A stretch of 64,000 nucleotides of DNA from positions 30,770 through 94,769 of the forward strand of contig PHDA01000007.1 of the NCBI GenBank assembly GCA_002842465.1, in the 5' to 3' direction. Shown here one piece after another: positions 18,589 to 27,872 of this stretch (position 1 is the first letter of the stretch; the number at the start of each line of letters is the position of its first letter). This DNA is from Bacteroidetes bacterium HGW-Bacteroidetes-7. GTDB taxonomy: Bacteria > Bacteroidota > Bacteroidia > Bacteroidales > UBA932. The notes under the pieces were generated by a model. The model searched no databases and had not been told where the DNA came from. It saw nothing but the letters and a program-made list of their open reading frames with translations. Both the position numbers and the translations under genes were made by a program.

Positions 18589-18715
18589 AAGTTAGGTCAT
18601 TAATTATAGGTACGAAGCTCTTCGGCAACTTTACGCAATTTAATAAAAACAAAGCACATAAATAGTATATTACTCTATAAACAATTGACTGCAATTATGG
18701 TTTATATAATATCTT

Positions 18716-19060
18716 ATGAAGAGTTCAATAGTAATATACGACCAAAATTGTGCAATATGCACAGCTACAGTAGCTTTCCTTAAAAAAAGAGAAGGTCTGA
18801 CAAGTTTGGAATATGTAGCCTATGACACTTACGAAGGTAAAAAGCTTTTAGACCTCTGCTCTCTTGATTTTTCATTAGAACAATACATCGTGTTCATAAA
18901 GGAGCAGAAGGTTTTTGTAAAATCAGGTGCTGTTCTTGAAATTCTCAAAGAGGCAGGAGGTTTGTGGTGCATACTATATATTTTTAAAGTTGTTCCCTCC
19001 CCAATCAGAGATTTTGTATATAACTTTATTGCTAAGAATCGATATAATATAAAAAAATGA
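18716..19060 (+). CDS. DCC1-like thiol-disulfide oxidoreductase family protein (DUF393)
   Basis: YDQNCAICTATVAFLKKRE motif. Confidence 0.88.
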   Translation: MKSSIVIYDQNCAICTATVAFLKKREGLTSLEYVAYDTYEGKKLLDLCSLDFSLEQYIVFIKEQKVFVKSGAVLEILKEAGGLWCILYIFKVVPSPIRDFVYNFIAKNRYNIKK

Positions 19061-19725
19061 ACAGAACGGAGTTGCATAAAATGAGAAAAGAGTATTCTCC
19101 TAACCCTCTTGATATAAAAAATATATCTCCCGATCCTTTTACTCAGTTCGGGCTTTGGTTTACAGAAGCCTGTCAGCAGTTAAATGCAAATCCTTCAGAG
19201 TTATCTGAGGCAAATGCAATGGTTTTAAGTACAGCGACAAAAGATGGGATTCCTTCATCCAGGGTGGTTTTACTTAAGAGTTTCTCTCCTGATGGATTTG
19301 TCTTTTTCACAAACTACAATAGTAGAAAAGGAGAAGAGATATCTGAAAACAATATGGTTTCTCTGCTCTTTTTCTGGCACAATAACATGAGACAATTAAG
19401 AATTGAAGGAGCAGCTGTAAAAATTTCCCAGGCGGAATCTGACCTTTATTTCAACTCCAGACCTCGCGAAAGTCAGGCATCATCAGCGCTTTCATTACAA
19501 AGCAAGAGTCTTGCGAACAAACAAATTTTTGATGACGATATTAAAGAGCTGTTAGAGAGCGGACAAACAATTTATCGTCCCGAAAACTGGGGCGGATATA
19601 TAGTCAATCCACACTATTTTGAATTCTGGCAAGGAGGTCTCAGGCGTTCACATGACCGAATTGCCTATTCAATTAACACAACCAACATTGAAATACAGTG
19701 GGATATTCAAAGGCTGTATCCATAA
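19057..19725 (+). CDS. pdxH: Pyridoxamine 5'-phosphate oxidase
   Basis: SRVVLLKSF..GFVFFTNYNSRKG, FWQGG..RSHDRI, ends RLYP. Confidence 0.92.
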   Translation: MNRTELHKMRKEYSPNPLDIKNISPDPFTQFGLWFTEACQQLNANPSELSEANAMVLSTATKDGIPSSRVVLLKSFSPDGFVFFTNYNSRKGEEISENNMVSLLFFWHNNMRQLRIEGAAVKISQAESDLYFNSRPRESQASSALSLQSKSLANKQIFDDDIKELLESGQTIYRPENWGGYIVNPHYFEFWQGGLRRSHDRIAYSINTTNIEIQWDIQRLYP

Positions 19726-19812
19726 TTAGACCACATTAAGCACTCTCTGAAAATATTCGTACATTTAAATCTGAATTTGATGTATTTTTGAACCCAAATT
19801 CAAATTAAAACA

Positions 19813-21312
19813 GTGTTTTTAAAACCCTTTTTCAATTACCGGATTTTTATCTGGGTCCTCCTCATTCTGGCAATAATGATGGGGGGAGTTTTTCTTGTTA
19901 TAGCCTATTCTTACAAACTTCAAAAAGAGACCGAACGATATATTGAGTGGTCAAGAAGCAGTGTGAGCGAAGCAAAAGAGATGGAGAACGAACTCACCGC
20001 AATCAAAGGACTCACATTCACTCTTTTGGTAAATAAGTCAGGGATATGGATTGACTCTCTTAAGAACAGACAGACAAAATTCATTTATCACCTCGAGAGA
20101 GCCAGAGTAAGGGCAAATACATCTGAGGAGGTTCAGCTCATTGGACAAGTATCTGCACTTTTTTCAAATCACGAACAGAACATTATAAAAGCAGTTTCAT
20201 TTTTTAAAACAGGAGAACTTAGCAAAGCAAATGTTCTGTTGGTCCACTCAGCACAAGAGCTTCTTGTTACAATTCAGCAAAAAAGCAACGAATTCATCTC
20301 CATTAATCAGAATGTTCAGGCACTCCATGAGAGAGTCCTCTCAAGAACCAATACAATAATTTTAAGAATTCTTATTTCCCTTGGAATTGGAGGTATCGTC
20401 ACAGGGTTGCTCCTGAGTTGGCTGATATCACGATTGCTTTTTGGGCCTCTTAATCAATTAATTTTAACAATAAGAAGTGTTTCCGGAGATGAGGTGTTTG
20501 AACAGCTTAAGCTGCATCACGGAGGAGAGTTGGACGAACTGGATAAAAGGATAAGGGTGCTTATCGATAGAATTAACAGGGCAAATTCCGATCTTTCAAA
20601 AAATAAAGAGCTGTTACAATACTCAAATAAATACGCAACCTTGGGTAAAATAGCACCAACTATTGCTCACGAAATAAGAAATCCACTGGCCGCAATTAAG
20701 ATGCTAGTGTACTCAATAAGGGAGGGAAAAGAGGTATCCCAGTCTATCAAGGAGGATCTGGACATAATAACCAGCGAAATTGACAGAATGGAGAACTTTA
20801 CAAAAGATTTTTTAAAATTTGCCAAACCTGCCGACCCGGTATTTACAAAAGTTAACCCTACAGATTCTCTTTCTGAGGTTATCCAGCTATTAAAACCCCG
20901 GATTGAAAAAAACAACATAACCCTTGCCAATAACACACATAAAAACAAATCACTGGTAATGGCTGACTCCGGTCATCTCAAACAGGTCTATATGAATATC
21001 ATCTTAAATGCCGTTGAGGCTATGCCAAACGGAGGAGCACTTTCAATCACCTGTGAAAATGTAAATTTAGAGGAGAAAGGCATTATCAAAGAGTACATTC
21101 AAATCGATTTTGAAGATTCCGGACCAGGTATTCCTGATGCCATAATGAAATCATTGTTTGAACCTTTTATCCGGGGTAGTGATATGGGAGTAGGCCTGGG
21201 TCTCTCAATTTCTCAGGGTATTGCCAACACCCACGGCGGTATAATTAATGCACAAAACAAAGGAGAATCAAAAGGGGCGATTTTTCATTTTTATCTTCCG
21301 TTGATTTACTAA
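19813..21312 (+). CDS. Membrane sensor histidine kinase (GTG start)
   Basis: IAHEIRNPLAAIKML H-box, NAVEAMPNGG, GVGLGLSI; GTG at 19813. Confidence 0.92.
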   Translation: MFLKPFFNYRIFIWVLLILAIMMGGVFLVIAYSYKLQKETERYIEWSRSSVSEAKEMENELTAIKGLTFTLLVNKSGIWIDSLKNRQTKFIYHLERARVRANTSEEVQLIGQVSALFSNHEQNIIKAVSFFKTGELSKANVLLVHSAQELLVTIQQKSNEFISINQNVQALHERVLSRTNTIILRILISLGIGGIVTGLLLSWLISRLLFGPLNQLILTIRSVSGDEVFEQLKLHHGGELDELDKRIRVLIDRINRANSDLSKNKELLQYSNKYATLGKIAPTIAHEIRNPLAAIKMLVYSIREGKEVSQSIKEDLDIITSEIDRMENFTKDFLKFAKPADPVFTKVNPTDSLSEVIQLLKPRIEKNNITLANNTHKNKSLVMADSGHLKQVYMNIILNAVEAMPNGGALSITCENVNLEEKGIIKEYIQIDFEDSGPGIPDAIMKSLFEPFIRGSDMGVGLGLSISQGIANTHGGIINAQNKGESKGAIFHFYLPLIY

Positions 21313-21324
21313 AATATTTTCAAT

Positions 21325-22734
21325 ATGTTCAAGTTGCTGGTTATTGATGACGAACAAAGCGTAAGATACTCTTTTAAGAAACTTCTTAACACAAAAGAGT
21401 ATTCGATATCCGAAGCCTCAAACGCTGAGGAGGCTGTAGCTGCCTTCCGAAAAAACCCTCCTCATCTGGTAATTCTTGACATTGAAATGCCCGGGAAGGA
21501 CGGCATTCAGGTATTAAAAGAGTTAAAGCAGATCTCTCCAAAAACACCTGTTATAATTATAACTGCCTATGGTTCCGGCGACAGAGTAATAAAAGCAATG
21601 AAATACGGCGCATACGAATATATTGAAAAGCCATTTGATATTCCTCACTTTATGAAGGTGGTCGAAGAGGCTTTAAATACTGTAAGTATAAGCATTCCTG
21701 AAACCCCTGACAGCCCGGAAAAGAGAAAACAGATAGCAGCAAAGATTGATGACATTATTATTGGTGAAAGTGTAGCAATAAAGGAGGTCTTCAAACTTAT
21801 TGGTAAAGTAGCAACAAGCGATGCAAGCATTTTGATTACTGGAGAGAGCGGAACCGGGAAAGAGTTAGTAGCAAGGGCTATCCACAAATACAGCGACAGA
21901 GCAGGTAAACCATTCATAGCAATTAACTGTGCAGCAATTCCTGAGGCTCTTTTGGAGAGTGAGCTTTTTGGATATGAAAAGGGATCATTTACCGGTGCGG
22001 ACAGACAAAAAACAGGCAAGTTTGAAGAAGCTCATCAGGGAACACTGTTTCTTGATGAGATAGGTGATATGAGCCTTGCACTTCAGGCAAAAGTCCTACG
22101 AATATTGCAGGAGGGAACATTTGAAAGACTTGGAAGTTCCAAAATCATAAGAGTAAATGCCAGGCTTGTTGCGGCGACAAACAGAAATCTCGAAAATGAC
22201 ATTATAACCAAAACTTTCAGAGAAGATCTATACTACCGTCTTAAAGTTGTCACCATATCACTTCCTCCTTTAAGAATGCGCCGTGAGGACATTCCTCTTC
22301 TTGCAAGACATTTTATAGGTAAACACTCAAAGGAGAATGGCAATAACTTATTAAAACTTCATCCTGACTCAATTCAGCGACTATGCGATTACCCGTGGCC
22401 GGGAAATATTCGGGAATTGGAGAACGTAATAAAGCGAGCCATTATACTTACAAAAGGGTCAGTAATAAGCCCGGAATTGCTTTTTGAAGGAACAGAGATA
22501 CCTGTTTTCTCAAAAACACCTGATACATCATCAAGACTTGGCACATATCTTAATCAGGATATAATATCAAGAGAGGGTGAAATCTTCAAGCTGGCCGGTG
22601 AAGAGTTTGAGAAGGACCTTTTAAAATGGGCTCTCATCAAAACCGGAGGAAATCAGGTAAAAGCGGCAAAAATTCTTGGAATATCAAGAGTTATGCTCCA
22701 TGAAAGAATCGAAAAATATGGGCTAAAGGGTTAA
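21325..22734 (+). CDS. NtrC-type sigma-54-dependent response regulator
   Basis: Receiver (DDEQSVRYS, LDIEMPGKDG), AAA+ GESGTGKE, GAFTGA-type loop (GSFTGADRQKTG), Fis HTH. Confidence 0.95.
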   Translation: MFKLLVIDDEQSVRYSFKKLLNTKEYSISEASNAEEAVAAFRKNPPHLVILDIEMPGKDGIQVLKELKQISPKTPVIIITAYGSGDRVIKAMKYGAYEYIEKPFDIPHFMKVVEEALNTVSISIPETPDSPEKRKQIAAKIDDIIIGESVAIKEVFKLIGKVATSDASILITGESGTGKELVARAIHKYSDRAGKPFIAINCAAIPEALLESELFGYEKGSFTGADRQKTGKFEEAHQGTLFLDEIGDMSLALQAKVLRILQEGTFERLGSSKIIRVNARLVAATNRNLENDIITKTFREDLYYRLKVVTISLPPLRMRREDIPLLARHFIGKHSKENGNNLLKLHPDSIQRLCDYPWPGNIRELENVIKRAIILTKGSVISPELLFEGTEIPVFSKTPDTSSRLGTYLNQDIISREGEIFKLAGEEFEKDLLKWALIKTGGNQVKAAKILGISRVMLHERIEKYGLKG

Positions 22735-22923
22735 AATGTGCAAACTTTGTTTACACCCTGCAAATAATCTGTACACAATATATTTATTATTTTTCACCAA
22801 ATATGCGTAAACGCTTGTATATTTGACACTTATCCTTTTGTCCGTTTTTATTAAAAAAACCTACTTCTATTTAAATAATCTCAATCACCCTTGTAATACT
22901 CTCTTTATCTGTGCTTTATACGG

Positions 22924-22942
22924 TTTGGCACAATAATTGACA
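22924..22942 (+). promoter_or_regulatory. Candidate sigma-54 (-24/-12) promoter
   Basis: TTTGGCACAATAATTGACA; GG-N10-GA; just downstream of a sigma-54 response regulator gene. Confidence 0.6.
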
Positions 22943-23010
22943 TAGGGTATAAGAGTATATTGTCAATTCACGATTTATTTAATAAATACCAAACAAAAAA
23001 ATTAAAAAAA

Positions 23011-23610
23011 ATGAAAAAGATCCTATTACAGATTTTTGCCGTTGTGCTTTTTGCAGCACTGGCCACTAGTTGCGCTAAACCACCACAAACTGAATTAGAT
23101 GCAGCTAAAGCAGCTGTTGAATCAGCAAAAGCAATGGAGACTAACCGCTATCTTGCAGACGAGTTTGTAGCTCTTGAAGATTCATTGAACGCAGCTAATG
23201 TTGCTATCGAGGCACAGAAGTCAAAAATGTTTCTTTCACGCGATTACAAAGCTATCAAAGAAAAACTTACTGTTATTGCTACAGATGTTGAAGCTCTGAA
23301 AGCAAGAACAGAAGAGCGTAAAGCTCAGGTTCGCACAGAGGTTCAGGACACACTTGTTGTTCTTGTTGCTCTAATTGACGAAGATAAAGCTCTTCTTGCA
23401 AAAGCTCCAAAAGGTAAAGAAGGTAAAGAAGCTCTTGAGGCAATTCAAAATGACATCACAGTTCTTGAGGCATCTGTAAACGAAATCAACACACTTATTG
23501 CTAATGGCGACTATATGACAGCTCAGGACAAAACAGCAGCATCTAAAGTTAAAGCCGAAGCTATCAAAGAGGAACTTGCAACAGCAATATCAAAAACAAG
23601 AAGAAGGTAA
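23011..23610 (+). CDS. DUF4398-like Ala/Lys-rich helical lipoprotein
   Basis: MKKILLQIFAVVLFAALATSCAKPP lipobox; helical AKAAVESAKA repeats; start revised from TTG 22960 to ATG 23011. Confidence 0.8.
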   Translation: MKKILLQIFAVVLFAALATSCAKPPQTELDAAKAAVESAKAMETNRYLADEFVALEDSLNAANVAIEAQKSKMFLSRDYKAIKEKLTVIATDVEALKARTEERKAQVRTEVQDTLVVLVALIDEDKALLAKAPKGKEGKEALEAIQNDITVLEASVNEINTLIANGDYMTAQDKTAASKVKAEAIKEELATAISKTRRR

Positions 23611-23659
23611 TTATTGAATTTTTAATTAAATTCACTAATTATATTTGCAATTATTTATT

Positions 23660-23690
23660 AAAGCCCTTAATTAACTTAAGGGCTTTCTTT
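23660..23690 (+). terminator. Terminator or attenuator hairpin
   Basis: aaagcccttaa ttaac ttaagggcttt + cttttt-like tail. Confidence 0.75.
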
Positions 23691-23705
23691 TAAAATAAAC
23701 ACTGT

Positions 23706-24848
23706 ATGGCGGGGAGGAAACAACAAAAGAGGAAAGCAATTCTAAAGTGGACAATTTTCGTAATTATTGCTATTGCATTAACAATTGTAGCAGTTTCGTA
23801 TTTTTCACAGAAACCACCGGTGGATATAATTGAGTCCGCAAGAAAGGCTATTGCTGAGGCAAGAAAGGCAGAGGCAGAAATTTACTCAAAAGAGGAGCTG
23901 GAGTCCGCAGAGATAAAGTGGCAGGAGGCTATGGAGGAGTGGAAAATCAACAACGACAAAAATCCACTCTTCAGAGATTACGAGACGGCTTTTAAATCGG
24001 CTTCAGAAGCAATTACTCTGGCAGAGGCGGCTAAGGTAAAATCTGTTAAGATTAAGGCAGAACTCCACGAATATATTCAAAAAACCATCAAGTCACTTAG
24101 AATCAGCCTTATCTCTATTCAAACTGTAAAAGAGATTCTCCCTCTCAACCACCCGGTAAGAAAAAGAATAACCCCCGTTTTATTAAAACTTGATGAAGCA
24201 GAGTCTGCATACAACAGAGACGATCTTATAACCGCCCGAAAAATAATTGACTCCATAAACACTAGCGTTGAAAAACTTAAAGACCAGACGGCAGATCTGC
24301 TTGATAATTATTTCAAAAGTTATCCTGAATGGGTAAGGCTCAATGAAGAGATGAAACAATGGTCTAAGACGCGTTCAGCGGTTAGCTTGGTTGTTGATAA
24401 ATTTTCCCGAAAATGCATTGTTTACAAGTCAGGGAAAAAAATTCGGGAGTTTGATGTAGAACTTGGGATTAACTGGTTAGGAGATAAAGTGCAAAAGGGA
24501 GATAAAGCCACTCCCGAAGGGAAATACTCAATTACCGTTAAAAAAAGCGGCAGGAATACAATCTACTATAAAGCATTATTGATTAACTTTCCTAATGCAG
24601 ATGACAGAAGGCGTTTTAACCAGCAAAAATCTGCCGGAAATATTGCAAGAAACGCTCATATAGGTAGTGCAATTGAAATCCACGGGGGAGGAGGAAAAGG
24701 GATTGACTGGACTGATGGTTGTGTTGCACTTACCAACAGAGATATGGACAACCTATACGCACTATGCTCTGTAGGAACACCTGTTGCAATTGTAGGCTCA
24801 CTGACTCCTCTTGACAAATTACTTAATAGTACCCAAGAGATAAAATGA
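23706..24848 (+). CDS. L,D-transpeptidase (YkuD) with N-terminal TM and DUF4398-like helical domain
   Basis: IEIHGGGGKGIDWTDGCVALTN catalytic His/Cys region. Confidence 0.88.
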   Translation: MAGRKQQKRKAILKWTIFVIIAIALTIVAVSYFSQKPPVDIIESARKAIAEARKAEAEIYSKEELESAEIKWQEAMEEWKINNDKNPLFRDYETAFKSASEAITLAEAAKVKSVKIKAELHEYIQKTIKSLRISLISIQTVKEILPLNHPVRKRITPVLLKLDEAESAYNRDDLITARKIIDSINTSVEKLKDQTADLLDNYFKSYPEWVRLNEEMKQWSKTRSAVSLVVDKFSRKCIVYKSGKKIREFDVELGINWLGDKVQKGDKATPEGKYSITVKKSGRNTIYYKALLINFPNADDRRRFNQQKSAGNIARNAHIGSAIEIHGGGGKGIDWTDGCVALTNRDMDNLYALCSVGTPVAIVGSLTPLDKLLNSTQEIK

Positions 24849-24857
24849 TTGTTTATT

Positions 24858-25538
24858 ATGAAAAACAATAACTCCAAACTGGCCTTTATACTGGTAACTG
24901 CATTAACATCAGTTGCTACTATACTCTTTTCATTCCAAAAATCTGAGAATCTGAAAGAGTTGTCATACATCTTTTTTAGCTACCCGTCAGTTCCGGGGCA
25001 CTATGTTTCCAAAGACTCCCTGGAGTTAGAAAAACTGTTGAAAAATTCAGAAAGAAGGATAACAACATCGTTGAGAAGATTGGAAAACCTCCTCCCCTAC
25101 GGTCCGTATCTGATAATCAATACTACGCAGAACAAGTTTGTTCTAAGAACCCGTAAAGGAATAATAAGAGAGGGAATCTGCTCAACGGGGAGCTATGTTC
25201 TCCTTGATGCCGGAGATGGAAAACAGTGGATGTTTAAAACACCAAAAGGTATGTTTCCAATATTGGGTAAAATTGTTGATCCAATCTGGATTAAACCAGA
25301 CTGGGCATTTGTTGAGGAGAGCCTTCCAATTCCTCCACGTAACCACCCTGACAGATTGGAGTACGGAACTTTAGGCGATTATGCCCTTACACTAGGAGAT
25401 GGGTATCTTATTCATGGTACTCTTTACCAAAGATTTTTGGGGCTGCCGGTGACTCATGGTTGCGTAAGGCTGGGTGATGAAGACCTTGAGATGGTCTTTA
25501 AAAACCTCAATGTAGGGTCAAGGGTTTACATTTTTTAA
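24858..25538 (+). CDS. L,D-transpeptidase (YkuD), second paralog
   Basis: YLIHGTLYQRFLGLPVTHGCVRLGDEDL; ATG at 24858 preferred. Confidence 0.88.
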   Translation: MKNNNSKLAFILVTALTSVATILFSFQKSENLKELSYIFFSYPSVPGHYVSKDSLELEKLLKNSERRITTSLRRLENLLPYGPYLIINTTQNKFVLRTRKGIIREGICSTGSYVLLDAGDGKQWMFKTPKGMFPILGKIVDPIWIKPDWAFVEESLPIPPRNHPDRLEYGTLGDYALTLGDGYLIHGTLYQRFLGLPVTHGCVRLGDEDLEMVFKNLNVGSRVYIF

Positions 25539-25550
25539 CCGGAAAGTAAA

Positions 25551-26375
25551 ATGAAAAATTTTATTATAAAATTACAGAACAAGATCAACGGGGCCGTAAC
25601 GACTAAAGGCGTTGTGCTTTTTATAACTGTCCAGCTTGCCGTCTTGGTTGGAGCATTTATCCTTTTTGGCATTATTCCGGTAAGCAGCGAGGTAAGTAAA
25701 ATCACCTCTGAATTTGGAATTGAAAGAACCGGCAATCAAAAGCTCCCTCCCGAGAAAATAGTGCTATTAGAGAGAGTCCGAGACAGAGAGCATTATGAAT
25801 CAATCCTTAAGTCCGCCCTTTCACTTTCCAAAACCGACTCAATATCCCTTTTGATTGATCTTAACGATAGTCTTGCGATTCTTTCACTTAAAGGGGTCTC
25901 CCTTTTTCAGTCAAAAATATCTGAAATTGAATTTAACAAAGGTCTTAAAAAATTACCCGTTTACCTAAGAGACAGCCTCTATTCAGGCCCATTTCCGGTA
26001 AAAGACGAGCTTGCAAGCATCGAAAAATTCCCGGTTGTGGTAAAAAAAGCCCCAAAAGATACAACAGAGGCAAGTGCTAACAATGCTGCTCCTGAATTAC
26101 CTATACAGAATGATGTTTTTGTGCTTTTTGCACTTGATAATAATCTGGTCATCGAAATTAACCAAGAGGAACAAGATCTGGCAGGGTCCAAAAGGGCCTA
26201 CAGAGAGTTTAACCGAAACTATTCAAAGTTTTTCAGAGAACATAATTTTGCCCAACTCAAAGATAAAAGTGCCCCATCATATTTATACCGTCTTAAGATT
26301 TTCATCCCCCGAGAAGAGGCCAGATCAATCTACAGAGCACTTCCAATCAAACCTTACGTGTTGGTTAGGTATTAA
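25551..26375 (+). CDS. Hypothetical single-pass envelope protein
   Basis: ORF in tandem with LDT genes; N-terminal TM segment. Confidence 0.7.
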   Translation: MKNFIIKLQNKINGAVTTKGVVLFITVQLAVLVGAFILFGIIPVSSEVSKITSEFGIERTGNQKLPPEKIVLLERVRDREHYESILKSALSLSKTDSISLLIDLNDSLAILSLKGVSLFQSKISEIEFNKGLKKLPVYLRDSLYSGPFPVKDELASIEKFPVVVKKAPKDTTEASANNAAPELPIQNDVFVLFALDNNLVIEINQEEQDLAGSKRAYREFNRNYSKFFREHNFAQLKDKSAPSYLYRLKIFIPREEARSIYRALPIKPYVLVRY

Positions 26376-26443
26376 ATTTTCATCATTATTTAAAAAGTTT
26401 TGCATATATTTGGAAGGGCATATAGCCTTAATTCCAAAACTTT

Positions 26444-27805
26444 ATGAATAAATTTAAAATATTTATTGTTGAGGACGACACTTGGTACGCCAGTTTTTTA
26501 AGTCATTATCTTTCACTGAACAATGAATATGATGTTGAAAAATACACTACCGGAAAAGACTGTCTCAACAATCTGCATAAAAAACCCGCAATCATAACTC
26601 TTGATTTTAGTCTGCCCGATATGACAGGTAAAGAGCTACTCATCAAGATAAAAGAGATTCACCCCGAAATTCCGGTAATCATAATTTCCGGACAAGATGA
26701 CATCACAACGGCCGTTGATTTAATTAAAGAGGGTGCATGTGATTATATTGTTAAAAACGACGAGACAACAAATCGATTGTGGAATACAATCAGACTTCAG
26801 AGAGAAAACATCTCTCTAAAAACTGAAAATGAACGGTTGAAAAAAGAGGTCAGCAAAAAATACGATTTTTCCAAAACTATAATCGGTGAGAGCAAGGAGT
26901 TAAGAAAGGTCTTTGACGTTCTCGAAAAAGCTGCCGACACTCCGGTAAGTGTAACGATTACAGGAGAGACAGGAACCGGGAAGGAGCTGATAGCAAAAGC
27001 TATTCATTTCAGATCAAGTAGAAATGGCAAACCATTTGTTGCTGTTAATATTGGTGCTATTCCAAAAGAACTGGTAGAGAGCGAACTCTTTGGATACGAA
27101 AAAGGGGCCTATACCGGTGCACATACAAGAAAGGCCGGGATATTTGAAGAGGCCTCAGGTGGAACAATCTTTCTTGATGAAATAGCAGAGATGGATCTTA
27201 ATATTCAGAGCAAGTTTTTAAGAGTTATACAGGAAAGAGAGGTTAAGAGGATTGGCGGAAATAGCCTAATAAAGGTTGATGTAAGAATAATTACGGCATC
27301 CCACAAGAATTTAGCAGAAGAGGTTCAAAAGGGAAATTTCCGTACAGATCTATATTACAGAATCATGGGTATTCCAATAAATCTACCTCCTCTTAGAGAG
27401 AGGGGGAAAGATGTTGTTATTCTTGCCAAACATTTTGCTGACACCTACTGCAAAGAGAATAATATTGGAAAAATCTCTTTTACAGAGAATGCAATAACCA
27501 AACTTCTAAACTACTCCTATCCTGGGAATATTAGAGAGCTCAAGTCAACAATTGAACTATCAATAATTCTAAGTGATTCCAATGTTATTGATGCCGGACA
27601 GATTAGTTTTACCCCGGTCGGAAGCAATATTGCCGAACTTAATAAGAATATGACTCTGGATGAACATATGTTTTGTGTAATTAAAAGTTATCTGGATAAA
27701 TACGGAAACAACCTTACAGATGTTGCCAAAAGGCTTGGAATCAGCAGAGCCACAATCTACAGGTACCTGAAGGAGATGAATTTCGGAACATCGGTATCCA
27801 ATTAA
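26444..27805 (+). CDS. NtrC-type sigma-54-dependent response regulator (second)
   Basis: Receiver (VEDDTWY, LDFSLPDMTG), GETGTGKE, GAYTGAHTRKAG, Fis HTH. Confidence 0.95.
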   Translation: MNKFKIFIVEDDTWYASFLSHYLSLNNEYDVEKYTTGKDCLNNLHKKPAIITLDFSLPDMTGKELLIKIKEIHPEIPVIIISGQDDITTAVDLIKEGACDYIVKNDETTNRLWNTIRLQRENISLKTENERLKKEVSKKYDFSKTIIGESKELRKVFDVLEKAADTPVSVTITGETGTGKELIAKAIHFRSSRNGKPFVAVNIGAIPKELVESELFGYEKGAYTGAHTRKAGIFEEASGGTIFLDEIAEMDLNIQSKFLRVIQEREVKRIGGNSLIKVDVRIITASHKNLAEEVQKGNFRTDLYYRIMGIPINLPPLRERGKDVVILAKHFADTYCKENNIGKISFTENAITKLLNYSYPGNIRELKSTIELSIILSDSNVIDAGQISFTPVGSNIAELNKNMTLDEHMFCVIKSYLDKYGNNLTDVAKRLGISRATIYRYLKEMNFGTSVSN

Positions 27806-27823
27806 GCTAACAGGTCTAAAAAA

Positions 27824-27850
27824 AAGAGCCGGTTAAATAAACCGGCTCTT
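27824..27850. terminator. Bidirectional terminator between convergent genes
   Basis: aagagccggtt aaata aaccggctctt. Confidence 0.85.
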
Positions 27851-27872
27851 AGCTAATTTGATGTATATCAAA

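Noticed and set aside
22960-23010. Extended N-terminus (MSIHDLFNKYQTKKLKK) of the DUF4398-like lipoprotein
   Set aside because: TTG start upstream of a clear ATG and lipoprotein signal peptide at 23011; it would also overlap the predicted promoter start region.
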